A stretch of DNA of 64,000 nt from assembly GCA_003116995.1 (NCBI GenBank), contig BDSL01000005.1:2120001-2184000 (forward strand), in the 5' to 3' direction. Below are positions 36,001 to 47,634 of the stretch, in pieces; position 1 is the first letter of the stretch; the number at the start of each line of letters is the position of its first letter. The position numbers were made by a program, and so were the translations under genes. This DNA comes from Yamagishiella unicocca (taxonomy: Eukaryota; Chlorophyta; Chlorophyceae; Chlamydomonadales; Volvocaceae). Below the pieces are notes generated by a model. That model worked only from the letters and a program-made list of their open reading frames with translations, was not told where the DNA came from and ran no database searches.

Positions 36001-39000
36001 GCCGCTGTGCTGGAGCTGGCCATCACCACGGCGGAGGCATCCGCGCCGTCGCCCAGCTGTTGCGCGGGGGTGTGGCTGGCGCTGGTGCTGGTGCCGGTGC
36101 TGGTCAGGCTGTCAGCACCAGTGAGCTGCAGCCTGTGCCGGTGAATGTGGTGCAGCCGGTGGTGGTGGTGGTGGTGGTGGCTGCGATCATCGCTGCCGCT
36201 GCGTGACACGAGCACATCGCTGCCGCTATCCACCCCCGCCTCACCGACATCGTCGCCGTGGGGTAGCCGCTCCGCTGCTCCGGGCCCCGCCCCGGGGGCG
36301 CCAGGCATAAGGCCCTCGGCCGCGGCACCGCCTGCCGTCACTGAGACGCCTTTGGCGCGGCCGTCCCGGTCGGCCGTATCCACGCCATCCTCCTTGTCGT
36401 CATCGTGCTCCCCATCCCCCTCCTCCCACTCCTCCGCCTCGCCCTCGTCCTCCCCCTCATCCAGCTCCTCGCCCTCCTCCCCTTCGTCCTCAAGCTCACT
36501 CTCCTCTTCCTCCTCCTCCTCATCGTCCTCCTCCTCGTCATCGTCATCCTCCTCCTCGCCCTCCTCCTCCTCCTCCTCCTCGTCCTCCTCCTCCTCGTCC
36601 TCGTCATCGTCGTCCTCCTCGTCATCGTCGGTACTGCCGGAATCCTCGCTGGCATGCATCGTGCCCAGAGGCGAGCGCGTGAGCTCCCAGTCGTCGGGTT
36701 CGAATCCCTGCCTATGCAATGACATATAACGACCGCTCGCAGTCGCAGACGCAGCCGCAGACGCGGAGGCGGCGGCAGAGGCGGGCGACACCTCGTCGTT
36801 CAGCTGCAGCGGCGGCGGCAGCGGCAGCCGCGGCGGCAGCGCACGTACGACAACGCGCTGTTGTACGGCCTCAGGGCTAGGAGGTCTCCCGCTGCCGGCG
36901 GCGCCGCCACAGGTGTCACTGCTTGCAGCGGCGGCAGACTCGTCGGACGCGCTGTCCGGAACGCCACCGGGGACGGCGCCAGGGATGCCGCCGTCGGGCA
37001 CGGGGACTGCCGTGCTGGTGCCGGAAAGAGGCCTGGTAGCAGCGCCCTCACCGGTCGTGGTGACGGCCACGGAGGCGGTGGGTGCCTGTTCTGTGGGACC
37101 CTCCTCGACAGCGGCTGCAGCTGCGGTGGACGCCTGTTCGGTCGTCCCCTCCTCAAGCGCGGCGGCAGGCTCGACGATACCCCCCGGCTCGACGGGCATG
37201 TCCTGATGGGCCGCGGTGATGGGTGCCTGTTCAGGAGGACCCTCTAAACGAACGGCGGCAGCAGACGCCAGGTCGAAAGGCCCACTCTGGAGCACGGCGG
37301 CGATGGCGGGCACCTCCCGGTTCACGGCGCTAGCTGCGGGTGGCTGCACCATGGGCGCCTGCTGCTGCTGCTGCTGCTGCTTAGCAGCGGCGGCGATGGC
37401 GACGATGGAAGTGGGTTCTATGGCGGCGGAGGCGGAGGCACCAGCCGCCAGTGCCGCCAGCTGGCTCGCACTCAACGTGACGGCTGCGATGCTGTCGGCG
37501 GCGTCCAGGCCCTCCAGCTTGTCCTCGGCCTCCTCCTCCTCGTCCCCGTTCACCAGGTCCGCCCCCGCCACGTCGGCCGCTGTCCCCACCTCGCCACCCG
37601 CTGCTCCCAGCTTGACCTGCGCGCTCTCAGGTTTGGGACATGCCGCACTCCCGAGAACATCTGGGACGACAGGTACGGCGCTGACGGCGGCCGGGACGAC
37701 AGGTACGGCACTGACGGCGACCGGGACGACAGGTACGGCGCTGACGGCGGCAGGGGCGACAGGTATGGCGCTGACGGCGACCTGGGGGACAGGTGCTGCG
37801 CTGACGGCTGTTGGGACGACAGGTACGGCGCTGACGGCGGCCGGGGCGACAGGTACGGCGCTGACGGCGGCCGGGACGACAGGTACGGCGCTGACGGCGG
37901 CCGGGATGACAGGTACGGCGCTGACGGCGACCCGGGGAACAGATACGGCGCTGGCGGCGGCCGGGGCGACAGGTACGGCGCTGACGGCGGCCGGGACGAC
38001 AGGTACGGCGCTGACGGCGGCCGGGACGACAGGTACGGCGCTGACGGCGGCCGGGGCCACAGGTGCGGCGCTGACGGCGGCCGGGACGACAGGTACGGCG
38101 CTGACGGCGGCCCGAACGACAGGTACGGCGCTGACGGCGACCCGGGGGACAGATACGGCGCTGACGGCGGCCGGGGCGACAGGTACGGCGCTGACGGCGG
38201 CCGGGACGACAGGTATGGCGCTGACGGCGACCGGGACGACAGGTACGGTGCTGACGGCGGCCGGGGCGACAGGTACGGCGCTGACGGCGGCCGGGACGAC
38301 AGGTGCGGCGCTGATGGCGACCCGGGGGGCAGATACGGCGCTGACGGCGGCCGGGGCGACAGGTACGGCGCTGATAGCGGTCGGGACGACAGGTACGGCG
38401 CTGACGGCGGCCGGGACGACAGGTACAGCCCTGACGGCGACCCGGGGGACAGATACGGCGCTGACGGCGGCCGGGGCGACAGGTACGGCGCTGATAGCGG
38501 TCGGGACGACAGGTACGGCGCTGACGGCGGCCGGGACGACAGGTACGGCGCTGACGGCGACCCGGGTGGCAGGTACGGCGCTGGCAGCGGCGGGGACCAC
38601 AGGTACGGCGCTGACGGCAGCCGGGACGACAGGTACGGCGCTGACGGAGACCCGGGCGACAGGTACGGCGCCGATGACAGGTACGGCGCTGACGGCGGGC
38701 GGGATGACAGGAACGGCGCTGACGGTGGCCTGTGCGATGGTTACGGCGTTGACGGCACCCGGGACGGCAGGTACAGCGGTGGCGGCGGCCGAGACGGCAG
38801 ATACGGCGCTGACGGCACCCGGGACGACAGGTACGGCGCCGACGGCAGCAGGGAGGGCCGGGGCGGTGGGGACGGCGGCTGCGACGAAAGTGTCGGTCGC
38901 GGCGACGGCAGCTTTCGGGCGGGCGGCGGCGTCAGCTGCCTCCTCCGCCTCCTCCGCTGCCGCCTCACAGTCCCGGTCCGCCAGCGACATCATGGCCTCC

Positions 39001-41671
39001 TGCCACTCAGCCGAGCCTTCCAGTACTGCAAGTGGATCAAGGGAGGGGCAAGGGAGGAGGAGCAGTGGGTTAAGGCGGAGTGAGGGGTCGCAGCCGGGTA
39101 CTGATAGCAGATGTGAACCTGCAACCACCTCAACCCCTAAACCCCCCCGAGTTCCTGCCCGACACCCCGCAGACCGAAGACCCCCCTGACCCAGGTCTCG
39201 CCCCCGGCCCCAGGTCCTGCCCCTGACCCCCCACTCATATTCAGCCATTTCCCATTCGGTTTTACTTCCGCGGCCGACCCACGAGTCTCCTCGCAACCCC
39301 ACTCACATGCTCGCTGCCGCTCCTCCTCTGCCAGGTCATCCATCAGCGCCTGCTCCTGCAGCTCCCGCCGCATGTCCGGAAGCAGGGAGGGGTCGTCCTC
39401 GCCGTAGGCGTCGTCAGGCCTGCCGCTGCCTGCTGCCTCGCCGCCAGTGCCGGTGGCGGACTCGCCGGTGGTTGACTCGCCGGTGGTTGCCTCGCCGGTG
39501 GTTGACTCGCCGGTGGTTGCCTCAGCACTGGCTGCTTCGTTGGTGACGACCGCAGTGGTCGTTGCTTCGCTGGGGGTTGCCTCGCCGGTGGTTGCCTCGC
39601 CGGCGGTTGCCTCGCCGATGGTTGCCTCGCCGGTGGTTGCCTCGCCGATGGTTGCCTCGCCGATGGTTGCCTCGCCGGTGGTTGCCTCGCCGGTGGTTGC
39701 CTCGCCGGTGGCTGTCTCGCCCGTGGCCGCCTCAGCACTGGCGGCCTCGGCAGCAGCAGCCGCGCTGTTGGCCACGCCGCCACCCGCCGCTGTGCCAGCG
39801 TCAGCAACAACATTACTGGCAGCCGTGCCACTCTCCTCAACACCCTCCCCCTTAGCTGCCTCGCCGCCAGCAACACCACCCGCCGCGGCGGCGGCCACGT
39901 CACCGCCGTCGTCGTCACCGTCGTCGTACTCGTCGTCGTCGGTGAAGTCAAAGTCGTACTCCTCTGGTATGTCAATGTCGACGTCGTCGTCATCCTCGTC
40001 GTCGTCCTCATTGTCCCCAGCAAGAGGCGAGCCATCGCCGTCGACGTCGACGTCACTGTCATCGCCGGCTTCGAGACCCGCCAGGTCCTCCGGGCCTGTG
40101 GAAAAATGATTCTCAGCGTCAGCACGAGTGCTTTCCACGAGGTCAATACACCGTGTAGCGGCACGGGAGCTCGCTGCTAGCGCGATCCGGCGCGGCCCGA
40201 CGAAACACGGGAAGCAATGACGAGAACGGAACGGCATGCCGTACGGCACGCAAAGCGTATTACATCGATTAGCCGCCGGCTAAAGGTGCCCCCCCCGCCC
40301 CTCCTCGCTGGGCGCCCCTAAACCCACCCACCGGGGAGCTGCTGGGGGTCGTACGGCGACCCCGGCGACCTGGACTGCTCCTGCGGCGAGTAGGTGCGCC
40401 CCAGGTGGTCCCGGGTGCGGAAGGCGGCCAGTTCGTCGTCCACAGCGACCCGTGGGTCTTGCGCCTGGCGATCCTCCAGGATCTGCTGCTCAGCCACCTG
40501 CGGCCGTGCGCACGCACGCGGCAGCACCCGTTAGTCAAGCAGCCCGGCGGCGGCGAGGGGAGGGGAGGGGTTGGCGGTTGTGGCGACGGCGGTTGGCGGT
40601 TGGGGCTCGGGGGGGGGCTCTGCGGCGCCTCCCAGCTGTCAGCCGCTGCGCGGTCCTACCCTCCCACTTAAAGACCCCTTCCACCACCAAACAAACCCGA
40701 TACATTTGTTGCAGATTTCCTTGTTTGCACCGGCAACACCCCGGCTCGCTCCCAAGCAACACCATCGAAGGCGCATCGTACGACGCATGTCCTTCCGTCC
40801 CCTATCGCTCGTGTTTTGCCCCCCTCTCCCGCCCACCTGCGCCTGCTTGCGCTCCCTCCTCGCCAGCAGCTCCTGCCGCAGCAGCTCCAGCTCCGCCTCG
40901 CGTGCCCGCACCGCGGGGTCGCGCTCGCGCCGCTGCTGCCGTACCTGTCGTACAGAATGCCACGGGAGGAACACGGACATCCGGGCAGCTGGGTGGGCAA
41001 GGACGAACACACACACACACATACACACACACGATGTGCGCAAGGATACCAGTACCCCGTAAGGGCAGACGCTGTATGTAGCACAATCAGAGCTCCTCCG
41101 CGCCCCCTGTTTCAACGCAGCGAGTGCGCACCCCCGCGTTCTGCTTGTAGCCACCCAAGCCACCCAAGCCACCCAAGCCACCCAAGCCACCCAAGCCACC
41201 CAAGCCACCCAAGCCACCAAAGCCACCAAAGCCACCAAAGCCACCAAAGCCACCAAAGCCACCAAAGCCACCCACCTGCTCTCGCGTGATTCTCTGCTCG
41301 AACTCTCGGGCCCGGAACCGCATCTCCACCTGCTGCTGCCGCCGCGCCTCGTACCGTGCACCGCTGTCCCACTGCAGGGCGTTCCTGGAGCGAGGCGCGG
41401 CGGCGCCGCCGCCGCCGCCGCCGGACCCGCCGGCGGCGCCGCCCGGCGCCGCGGCGGCGCCGTACGCCCGCGGGCTGTTGAGCTTGCCGCCGCCAGTGGA
41501 GAACGGCCGACCGCCGCCGAGATCGTCGACGGCGGCGCCCGCCGCGCCGGCGGCGCGGCGGCGCTTGCCCGGGGCTCCCGTGTTGGCGGAGCCGCCGGCC
41601 CGGGCGGCAGAGGCGCGCTCGAGGCGCTTGACTGCTGACCGGGCCTCACTCGGCTTCACCATGGGCGGCAT
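33003..41671 (-). CDS. giant repeat-bearing acidic protein of unknown function (5 exons, 2493 aa)
   Basis: Minus-strand exons 41671-41276, 40944-40837, 40497-40332, 40095-39307 and 39025-33003 join in phase (7482 bases). The N-terminus (MPPMVKPSEA) is basic and turns into a charged coiled coil across exons 1-3 (ARYEARRQQQVEMRFRAREF; VRQQRRERDPAVRAREAELE; VAEQQILEDRQAQDP). Exon 4 has an Asp-rich stretch and a TGEAT pentapeptide array, ending in another helix (DMRRELQEQALMDDLAEEE). Exon 5 begins with about 40 copies of a hydrophobic decapeptide (VPVVPAAVSA). It continues through a long Glu/Asp run, a His-rich patch, a Gln/Arg coiled coil (LARSFQDLEQQLHEVWDEQD) and disordered Gly/Ala/Pro sequence. 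The C-terminus has a short conserved-looking helix (LGDLVADIRRWKIDRS). No enzyme domain was recognised. A structural scaffold, perhaps cytoskeletal or ciliary, is only a guess. Confidence 0.75.
36480..36655 (-). repeat. Glu/Asp-coding GAG/GAC run
   Basis: Nearly continuous Glu and Asp codons (about 55 residues) within exon 5 of the 2493-aa gene. On the opposite strand it reads as Ser/Leu-rich frames, which are not genes. Confidence 0.85.
37650..38860 (-). repeat. 30-bp coding minisatellite encoding VPVVPAAVSA decapeptides
   Basis: About 40 head-to-tail 30-base units (plus-strand core GGGACGACAGGTACGGCGCTGA split across units) encode variants of VPVVPAAVSA. Substitutions such as VPRVAVSAVP and VAPAAVSAVP recur together every third or fourth unit, indicating higher-order duplication. 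Both strands stay open through the array, which explains the long plus-strand frame at 37216-39189. Confidence 0.9.
39455..39730 (-). repeat. 15-bp coding repeat encoding TGEAT pentapeptides
   Basis: About 18 units of 15 bases (plus-strand GGTTGCCTCGCCGGT) encode TGEAT/IGEAT/TGEST in exon 4 of the 2493-aa gene. They are frame-preserving and Thr-rich, possibly an O-glycosylated or phosphorylated linker. Confidence 0.85.
41147..41275 (-). repeat. 9-bp array at the 5' splice site of intron 1 of the 2493-aa gene
   Basis: The intron begins directly with tandem 9-base units (GGTGGCTTT, then GGTGGCTTG). Read on from exon 1 it stays open and encodes (GGF)n followed by (GGL)n before a stop further on. 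It contains many competing GT dinucleotides. Confidence 0.8.
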
Positions 41672-41984
41672 CGCAGACGGGCGACCTGAGCATCATTGAT
41701 TATCGGGGGGGGAGGGCGGGCCGGCAGGCAGAGGCGTTCGCGCGTAAGCGCACGAGAATGTACGATAGTACGGTGGTAGGTACGGCATCGTTAATTTCGT
41801 TATTGGTGGATTGCCGTGGATGCGAGGCAGGCTGATGCACATGGGTCGTCGTCACGTGCAGGTCGGCGGGGTTTAAAATGAGGATCCGCGAATCCAGGGA
41901 GGGGCGGCGCATAGCGGCTGCTCCGGCCTGGGTGATGCCCCCCGTGCTGAGGGGCCTGGCTTGGGACGGCAGGCAGGCGGGGGG

Positions 41985-44900
41985 TCAGGCCAGCGCATTG
42001 CGGCGGCAGACAGTAGCGGAGGCGGCGCGGCGACCCCCCGACCCCCCGACCCCCGGAAGCCCGGCCCCCTCACCCGACGAGTTGGCGACCTTGCGGGTGC
42101 TGATGTCCAGCAGGCGCTTGAGGTGGCGCCGCACGAAGGGCTGGGACAGGAGGTCCTGCGGGGGGCGGGGGTTTCGAGGAAGACCCGTGGATGCCAGAAA
42201 ACACCGTTTAGAACAGACGGGAGGGGCGGGGGAGGGGGGGCGGGGTTGCACGGAAAACCAGTGTACGAAGGAAAACCGTTTGGGATAGACTTTTCGAGAT
42301 GCACGCTGGAGAACTTGGTGCGGGGCGTGGGTGCGGGTGTGGGCGGCGGCGGTGTCGTCCGGCCCGCCCCGGCCCCCCGCCCTTGACAGGCACGGCACGG
42401 CCAGCGACGTCCACGAGCCTACACTAGCGAGCCAAAACAGGATCGCACTATCGAGCCAAAACAGGATCGCACTATCGAGCCAAAACAGGATCAACAACCG
42501 ACGAACTCCTCGAATTTTAGGGCGTGGCGTTTAAGGGAAATTAACTTCAGCGAACTCCTCGAGTCAACATCCAGGCCTTTAGGCGTTTAGGGTTCAGGCA
42601 TCGACGTGCGCGCCAGCGAAGCAAGCGCGGGAGACGAAGCGGCGTGCGGGGCGGGCCGCAGGTTCCCACCTGCGTGGTGGGGCGGTCGTCCGGGTCGGCT
42701 CGCAGCATGCAGTTGACTAGTTGCTGGAAGGGCCGGCTGAACAGCGGGGGCAGCGGGTCGTAGGCGACACGGAGGATCTTGAACTGCGGGGGAGGGGGGG
42801 AGAAAGGGGGAAGGGGGGAGACGGGTGAGGAGGGGGGGAAAGGGGGAGACGGGTAAGGAGGGTTGAGGGGGGAAGGAGGGGGAAGGAGGGCTCGAGGGGG
42901 AGGGACGAGGGAGGGAAAAGGAGGGTTGAGGGGGGAGCTGAGGCCACGAACCAGAAGGTGCTCTGACAGCCGCTCCGCTGATCACGTCAACCGCCAACCG
43001 TCGACTGCCCGGCCGCAGACCTCCCTTCCCCCTCCCCGCATCCCCAAGCCCCCAGCTGCATGCCAGGCCGCCCGGCGCACCATGAGCTGCGGGAGGCCGA
43101 ACGCCTCGAAGGCCGTACGGCGCGCCGCCATCTCGTACAAGACGCACCCCAGCGACCAGATGTCTGCGGGGGGGAAGCAGGGGTTCGGGGTTTCGGCCAG
43201 GGTTAGAAGCCGGGCGCGGGCGGATATGTACGGGTATTGAGGCTGATGCACGGCCCACGAACTGGCACATCCTGGCTTCCTGGGCCTCGCGCCAGCAACT
43301 CCTCTCCCACCTCTCCAACAACCCCACCACCACACGTCACTCTCGGCTGCTCCCTCCCTAGACCGCAAACCACGCCCCTTCCTAAGCTCCAATCCCCCCG
43401 CCCTTTTCCCCCCTCCGTCTCCTACGTCGTGTAAACGGGGTTTTCTCGCCCCCTCCCCCCACCCCACCGCTCCCCTCCCCGACCCTCAACCCTTAAGCCT
43501 CCGCCCGCCCCCCCCGCGACCCGCACCCACCTGACGCGTACGTGTACGGCCGGCTCGCCAGGCACTCGGGGCTCATGTAGTACGGCGTGCTGGGGTGGGG
43601 ACAGCGGGGCGGCGGGTGGTGGTGGTGGTTGTTACACCGCAGGGGTGGCGATGATCCAGGTAACAGGGACTCGCACTCACAGCACCCTTCACCACCCCAC
43701 CACCCCACCAGCTGCACGCCCCCACATGCACCCGCCTTATTGCTCAGCCCTGCTGGCGTCGGTCGCTTAGCATGCCACCGCCTCCACCCCCCTTCCACCT
43801 CCCGCTCCTGCCTCACCTCTCTTTTGCCAGTTCACGGATGTGGCTTCCACCTCCCCCTCCCCTCGCACGGGTGTTCCTCGCAACCCCCCCGCGCCGCATC
43901 CCCCCCCCACCCGACCCACAGGTTTCCTCTCCCCCCCTGCCGGCCCTCACCCCCCTCCCTGCCTCACCCCCCCCCCGCCTCACCCCAGGCACGTGATGGC
44001 CAGCTCGAAGGTGCCCTCCAGCTGCTTGGCCACCCCCAGGTCCCCCAGCTTGATGACGCGGCGGTTGGCGGCCAGGAAGATGTTGTCGGGCTTGAGGTCT
44101 GGAGGGGAGGGGGCGGGGCAGGGGGCCAGGGGGCCAGGGGGCCAGGGCGAAGGGCATCGTGGTGAGGCGAGCGGAGGGCCGGGTAGGGGTGTCGGAGCGC
44201 TCGCGGCTGGTGGGCATAACGAGGCCCCAAACAAGCAAAGCCAGACAGCAATCTCCCTGCGGCCTGAAGGGCCGCACATGGCCCGTAATCAGCGGCCGAC
44301 AGAAGCAACACCAGCAGGAGTTGCTGCCGCTAGTGCGGGCGGTGGTGGTGTTGCGGGTGGCGGTGGCGGCGATGCCGGTGCCCATGATGCTGGTGCTGGT
44401 GCTGCTGCTGCCGGTGTTGGTGTTGGTGCTCACCCCGGTGCATGATCCTGCGGCCGTGCAGGTGGTGCAGCGCCATCAGCAGCTGCACGAACCAAAACAT
44501 GATCAAATCCTCGGCGAAGTACGACGCGCGCTGCAGCGCAGCAGCCGCCAGAGCGTCCGCCTCCAGGGCGCCGTCGTCGGCGGCGCTGCTGGCGGCCGGG
44601 GGCCCTATGATGGTGCCGAAGGCGCCGGCGCCGTCTGCAGCTGCGCCGCCAGCGCCGCGGCCGCCAGCGCCATCACTGGGCGGGGGGTTCTGCACGGGTT
44701 GGGGCCGGAAGGTACGACGATGTTGAGAGTGCGGTGGAGCTGCGGGAAGGTGCCCTAGAAGACTAGAACCCACCTAACACCCCGAAATCAGGACACCGAA
44801 ATCAGGACCTCGAGTGCAGAAATGATGCCCGGCATGTTTTTGTCGCGAATGCCGGGGACGTCTGGGGTACGGCACTTCCCGGGGGGGGGCCGTGCCGTAG

Positions 44901-47634
44901 TTACGGTATCCGGCCTAATTAGACCGCATACGCGCTACGATCCATCCAGCTGCCCACCCACCTTGATCAGCTGCGCCAGCGTGCCGCCGCCGCAGTAGCC
45001 CATGACCAGGCACATGATGCCGTCCCGTGGGTCGCGGTACCAGCCGCGGAACTCCACCAGGTTGGGGTGGAAGCCAGCGCCGGTGAGCACCGCGACCTCG
45101 TTGTCGGCCTAGCGGGGGGGAGGGGGGGCAGGGGGGGGGCCAGGGAAGGGGGGGGGACAGAAGGTGAACTGATGACTCCAGGGGGGAGGGGGGGCAGGGG
45201 GGGGGATAGAAGGTGAACTGATGACTCCAGGGGGGGAGGGGCTCTCAGGAATCGGCACCTTGGCATTGGTGGTAAGCCAGCGGCAGTTACGGTATCCGGT
45301 ACAAGCTGATGGGCGAAAGGCCGGCCCCGGAAGCCCCGGTGAATGAAGACGCTTGCAGCTTGATGTTTGGGGCTCGCCCAGCTAGCCAGAGGCATGCCAC
45401 CGCGACCGGAAGGTGTGTTTTGGGGGTTTCGGAGCCGCTGGTTCGGGCCGCCGGAGGGCCTTACCTCGGTCTGGGCGACGCGGCTGGTGGTCCTGCTGTG
45501 AGAGCCCCGCGGGGGGGGGGGGGCGGGGAGGGGTCGAAATGGGGCCGTCAGCGAAGGCAGGTGACGGGAGGCGGTGGAGTTGGGGGGACGCGTCCGATGG
45601 GATCAGCGGGGCTATAACTCCCCGTCTACCCGGGCCCGAATAGCCCATCCCCCCCCCGCAACCAGTACGAGGTTTCCATTACGGTTTTGGTTCCCGTCTC
45701 GGTGTTTCGATGACGATTTGGTGTTCGGCTCTTTGCATATGTTGCTCCAGACCCGCTTTCCTTCTCGAGGGGGGCCGTGAGGTCGACACGACGCAAGCAA
45801 AACAGGAACAGCCACCAATCCGCCACCCCGTCACCTACCTTCTGTCCAACCGCTTAACCACCACTCGCAGCCCGTTGTCCAGCTGCTTCGCAATGTACAC
45901 CGTCGCAAAGGACCCGGATCCAAGGACCTTTCCGAGCTGGAACCCGGCTGGATCCAGCTCCTTCGGTGCCGCGCGCCGCGGCTTCCGCACCTCCACCGCC
46001 GCCGGCGTATCCGGCAGACCCCGCGGAGTCGGCGACGGAATCGCGTTCAGCAGAGACCCAACGCCGGCGGCGGTCCCCTCAGCGCCCGCATCTTGCGCCG
46101 TCTGATGCAGCGTTAAAGGCCCGGACGGGCCAATGTAACCGGATCCAGCAGCGGATCCGGATTCCTCCGGGATCACACTGAGATCCGGCGCCAACCGCCG
46201 CAGCGCCAGGCTCCCAACCACCGGGGCCCCCGCGGAGGGCCGGGCCTCCTCCGATACCCCCACCACCACGAGCCCCTCCGCGCCGCCCGCCTGCGCCCTT
46301 GCCTTCGCCCCCCCGCCGCCCCGCTTCTTGCCCGCCTTGCCCCCACCAGCCCCCGCCGCCTTGCCAGCCGCTTTGCCCGTCTTGGAGCTGCTGCTGCCGC
46401 CCCCCACCGCTGCGGCATTGCCGCCGGCGGTCTTGCTGCCCGCTACCGCCGCCTTCTTCTTCTTGGGCTTCGCAGAGGGCGTTGCTGCTGCTGCTGCGCC
46501 CGCGGCAGCGGCGGCTCCGCCGGCGGAGCGCGCCTGCGACGGCGCCTCTCCCCCAGGTGACATCTCCGGCATCACCTCCGCTTCCTCCGCCGCGCCGCCT
46601 CGCCCGCCGCCAGCGGCGGGCGTACGCGCCGCCGCCGTCGCCGCCGCCGCCGCGGCGCACGCTTCCTCGCCGGCGGCGGGAAGGACGCCGCCGACGCCGC
46701 CGTACCCGTCGATGGACGCCGTCCTACGCACCCGGGCGAGATGCGCCTTAGGGACGTGGGTCGATGCGGGCCGAGTGGACGCAGGCCGCCGCCGCACCGC
46801 CGCCGCCGCCGCACCGTCTTGCGCCCCCGCCGAGTCGGCTTGCGCCGCCGCCGCGGCGGCGCCGCCACTGCTGCGAGCGGCCGCAGAGGAGGAGGACACC
46901 CGCGCCTCCGGCGGCAGGGCCGGCTTGCGCGGCAGCCCGGCGTGGGGTGAGGCCCAGGCCGTGACGTGGCGGCCGTCCAGGAATATTCCGCCGCCGCCGT
47001 CTTCGGCCGCGGCCCCGCTGGGAGTCTCCTGCGACGTGGACGCACGGACCGACAGCCCCACGGCGCAGAGCGCTAGGTGCTCGTGGGGGTGGTAGTGCTG
47101 CTGCTGCTGTGTTTGCTGCTGCTGCTGTTGTTGCTGCTGCTGGAATTGCTGAGCAGCTACCTCCACCTGCGGCGTGGCGGCTGCCGGAGATACCGCCGGG
47201 GGGCTGGCCCACGCCTGAGAGGCCGTCAGGGGAGCCACCGGTGGCGCCCGGACGGCGGCGGCGGCCGCAGCTGCGGGCCCCGCCTGCATCGAGCTCAAGG
47301 ACGCGGCACGCAGGTGGGGCGGCCTCGCCAGCCCCACCGTACGACCCACCACGACCCTGCCCACGCCGGCGCCGGCGTTGAAGCCCCCGCCGACGCCGAC
47401 GCCACTGTACGGGTGGCCGACGGCGCCGTCGCGGTGGCCGCCGCCGCCGACGACGACGACGCCGTGCATCGGCAGCGGCACCGGAGCGCGCAGGGTAGCG
47501 GCGCCGTCTGCAGCAGCCGACGCCGGCGACGCCGCCGTGGCGGCGGCGCCGCCACCGTCGTCTGCGTCGTCGTCAGCGCCGGAACCCAGGACGTCGTTTC
47601 TGCGCCATTCGGGCGCCGAGCTGGGTCGCTCCAT
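41985..47634 (-). CDS. NEK-family serine/threonine protein kinase with long N-terminal extension (9 exons, 923 aa)
   Basis: Minus-strand exons 47634-45839, 45495-45465, 45108-44962, 44689-44434, 44098-43984, 43589-43531, 43163-43081, 42783-42670 and 42155-41985 join in phase. Residues 1-564 are disordered Ala/Gly/Pro/Gln/Lys-rich sequence. The kinase domain starts near 565: glycine loop GSGSFATV, catalytic lysine in RVVVKRL, helix C glutamate in ADNEVAVL, hinge MGYCGGGTL, catalytic loop MHRDLKPDNIF, DLG in place of DFG, activation segment GTPYYMSPECLA, then DIWSLGCVLYEMA and FKILR. MSPE and the FEAFGLPQLM-type segment match NEK kinases, which act in cilia and cell-cycle control. Exon 4 adds a 45-residue Ala/Gly-rich insert before the HRD loop. 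The gene ends LLSQPFVRRHLKRLL plus a short tail; a GTGAGG inside the last exon could allow a different 3' end. Exon 2 has a CAGCAG tandem acceptor. Confidence 0.88.
42156..42220 (-). repeat. intronic repeat family, copy 5, end forms a 3' splice site
   Basis: In gene orientation it reads CTAAACGGTGTTTTCTGGC, ATCCACGGGTCTTCCTCG, AAACCCCCGCCCCCCGCAG and abuts the last exon of the kinase gene at 42155. The head block (TCCAGCATGC) is replaced by a C-rich tract. Confidence 0.8.
42241..42315 (-). repeat. intronic repeat family, copy 6 (sense)
   Basis: It carries AGTTCTCCAGCGTGCATCTC, CCCAAACGGTTTTCCTTCG and TTTTCCGTGCAACCCC. It stands directly upstream of copy 5 in the same intron, so the two form a tandem pair of different tail types. 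Confidence 0.8.
42422..42494 (+). repeat. 24-bp tandem repeat, three units, in the last kinase intron
   Basis: CGAGCCAAAACAGGATCGCA units (24-base period) occur three times with near identity inside the last intron of the NEK gene. Confidence 0.85.

Noticed and set aside
36690..36715. GGGTTCGAATCCC, a tRNA B-box-like sequence
   Set aside because: It lies inside the coding exon of the 2493-aa gene and no tRNA acceptor stem or anticodon arm can be drawn around it.
37216..39189. 657-codon plus-strand frame across the decapeptide array
   Set aside because: It is the antisense of a 30-base repeat that is stop-free on both strands; the minus-strand frame fits a five-exon model and the plus frame has no splice or start context.
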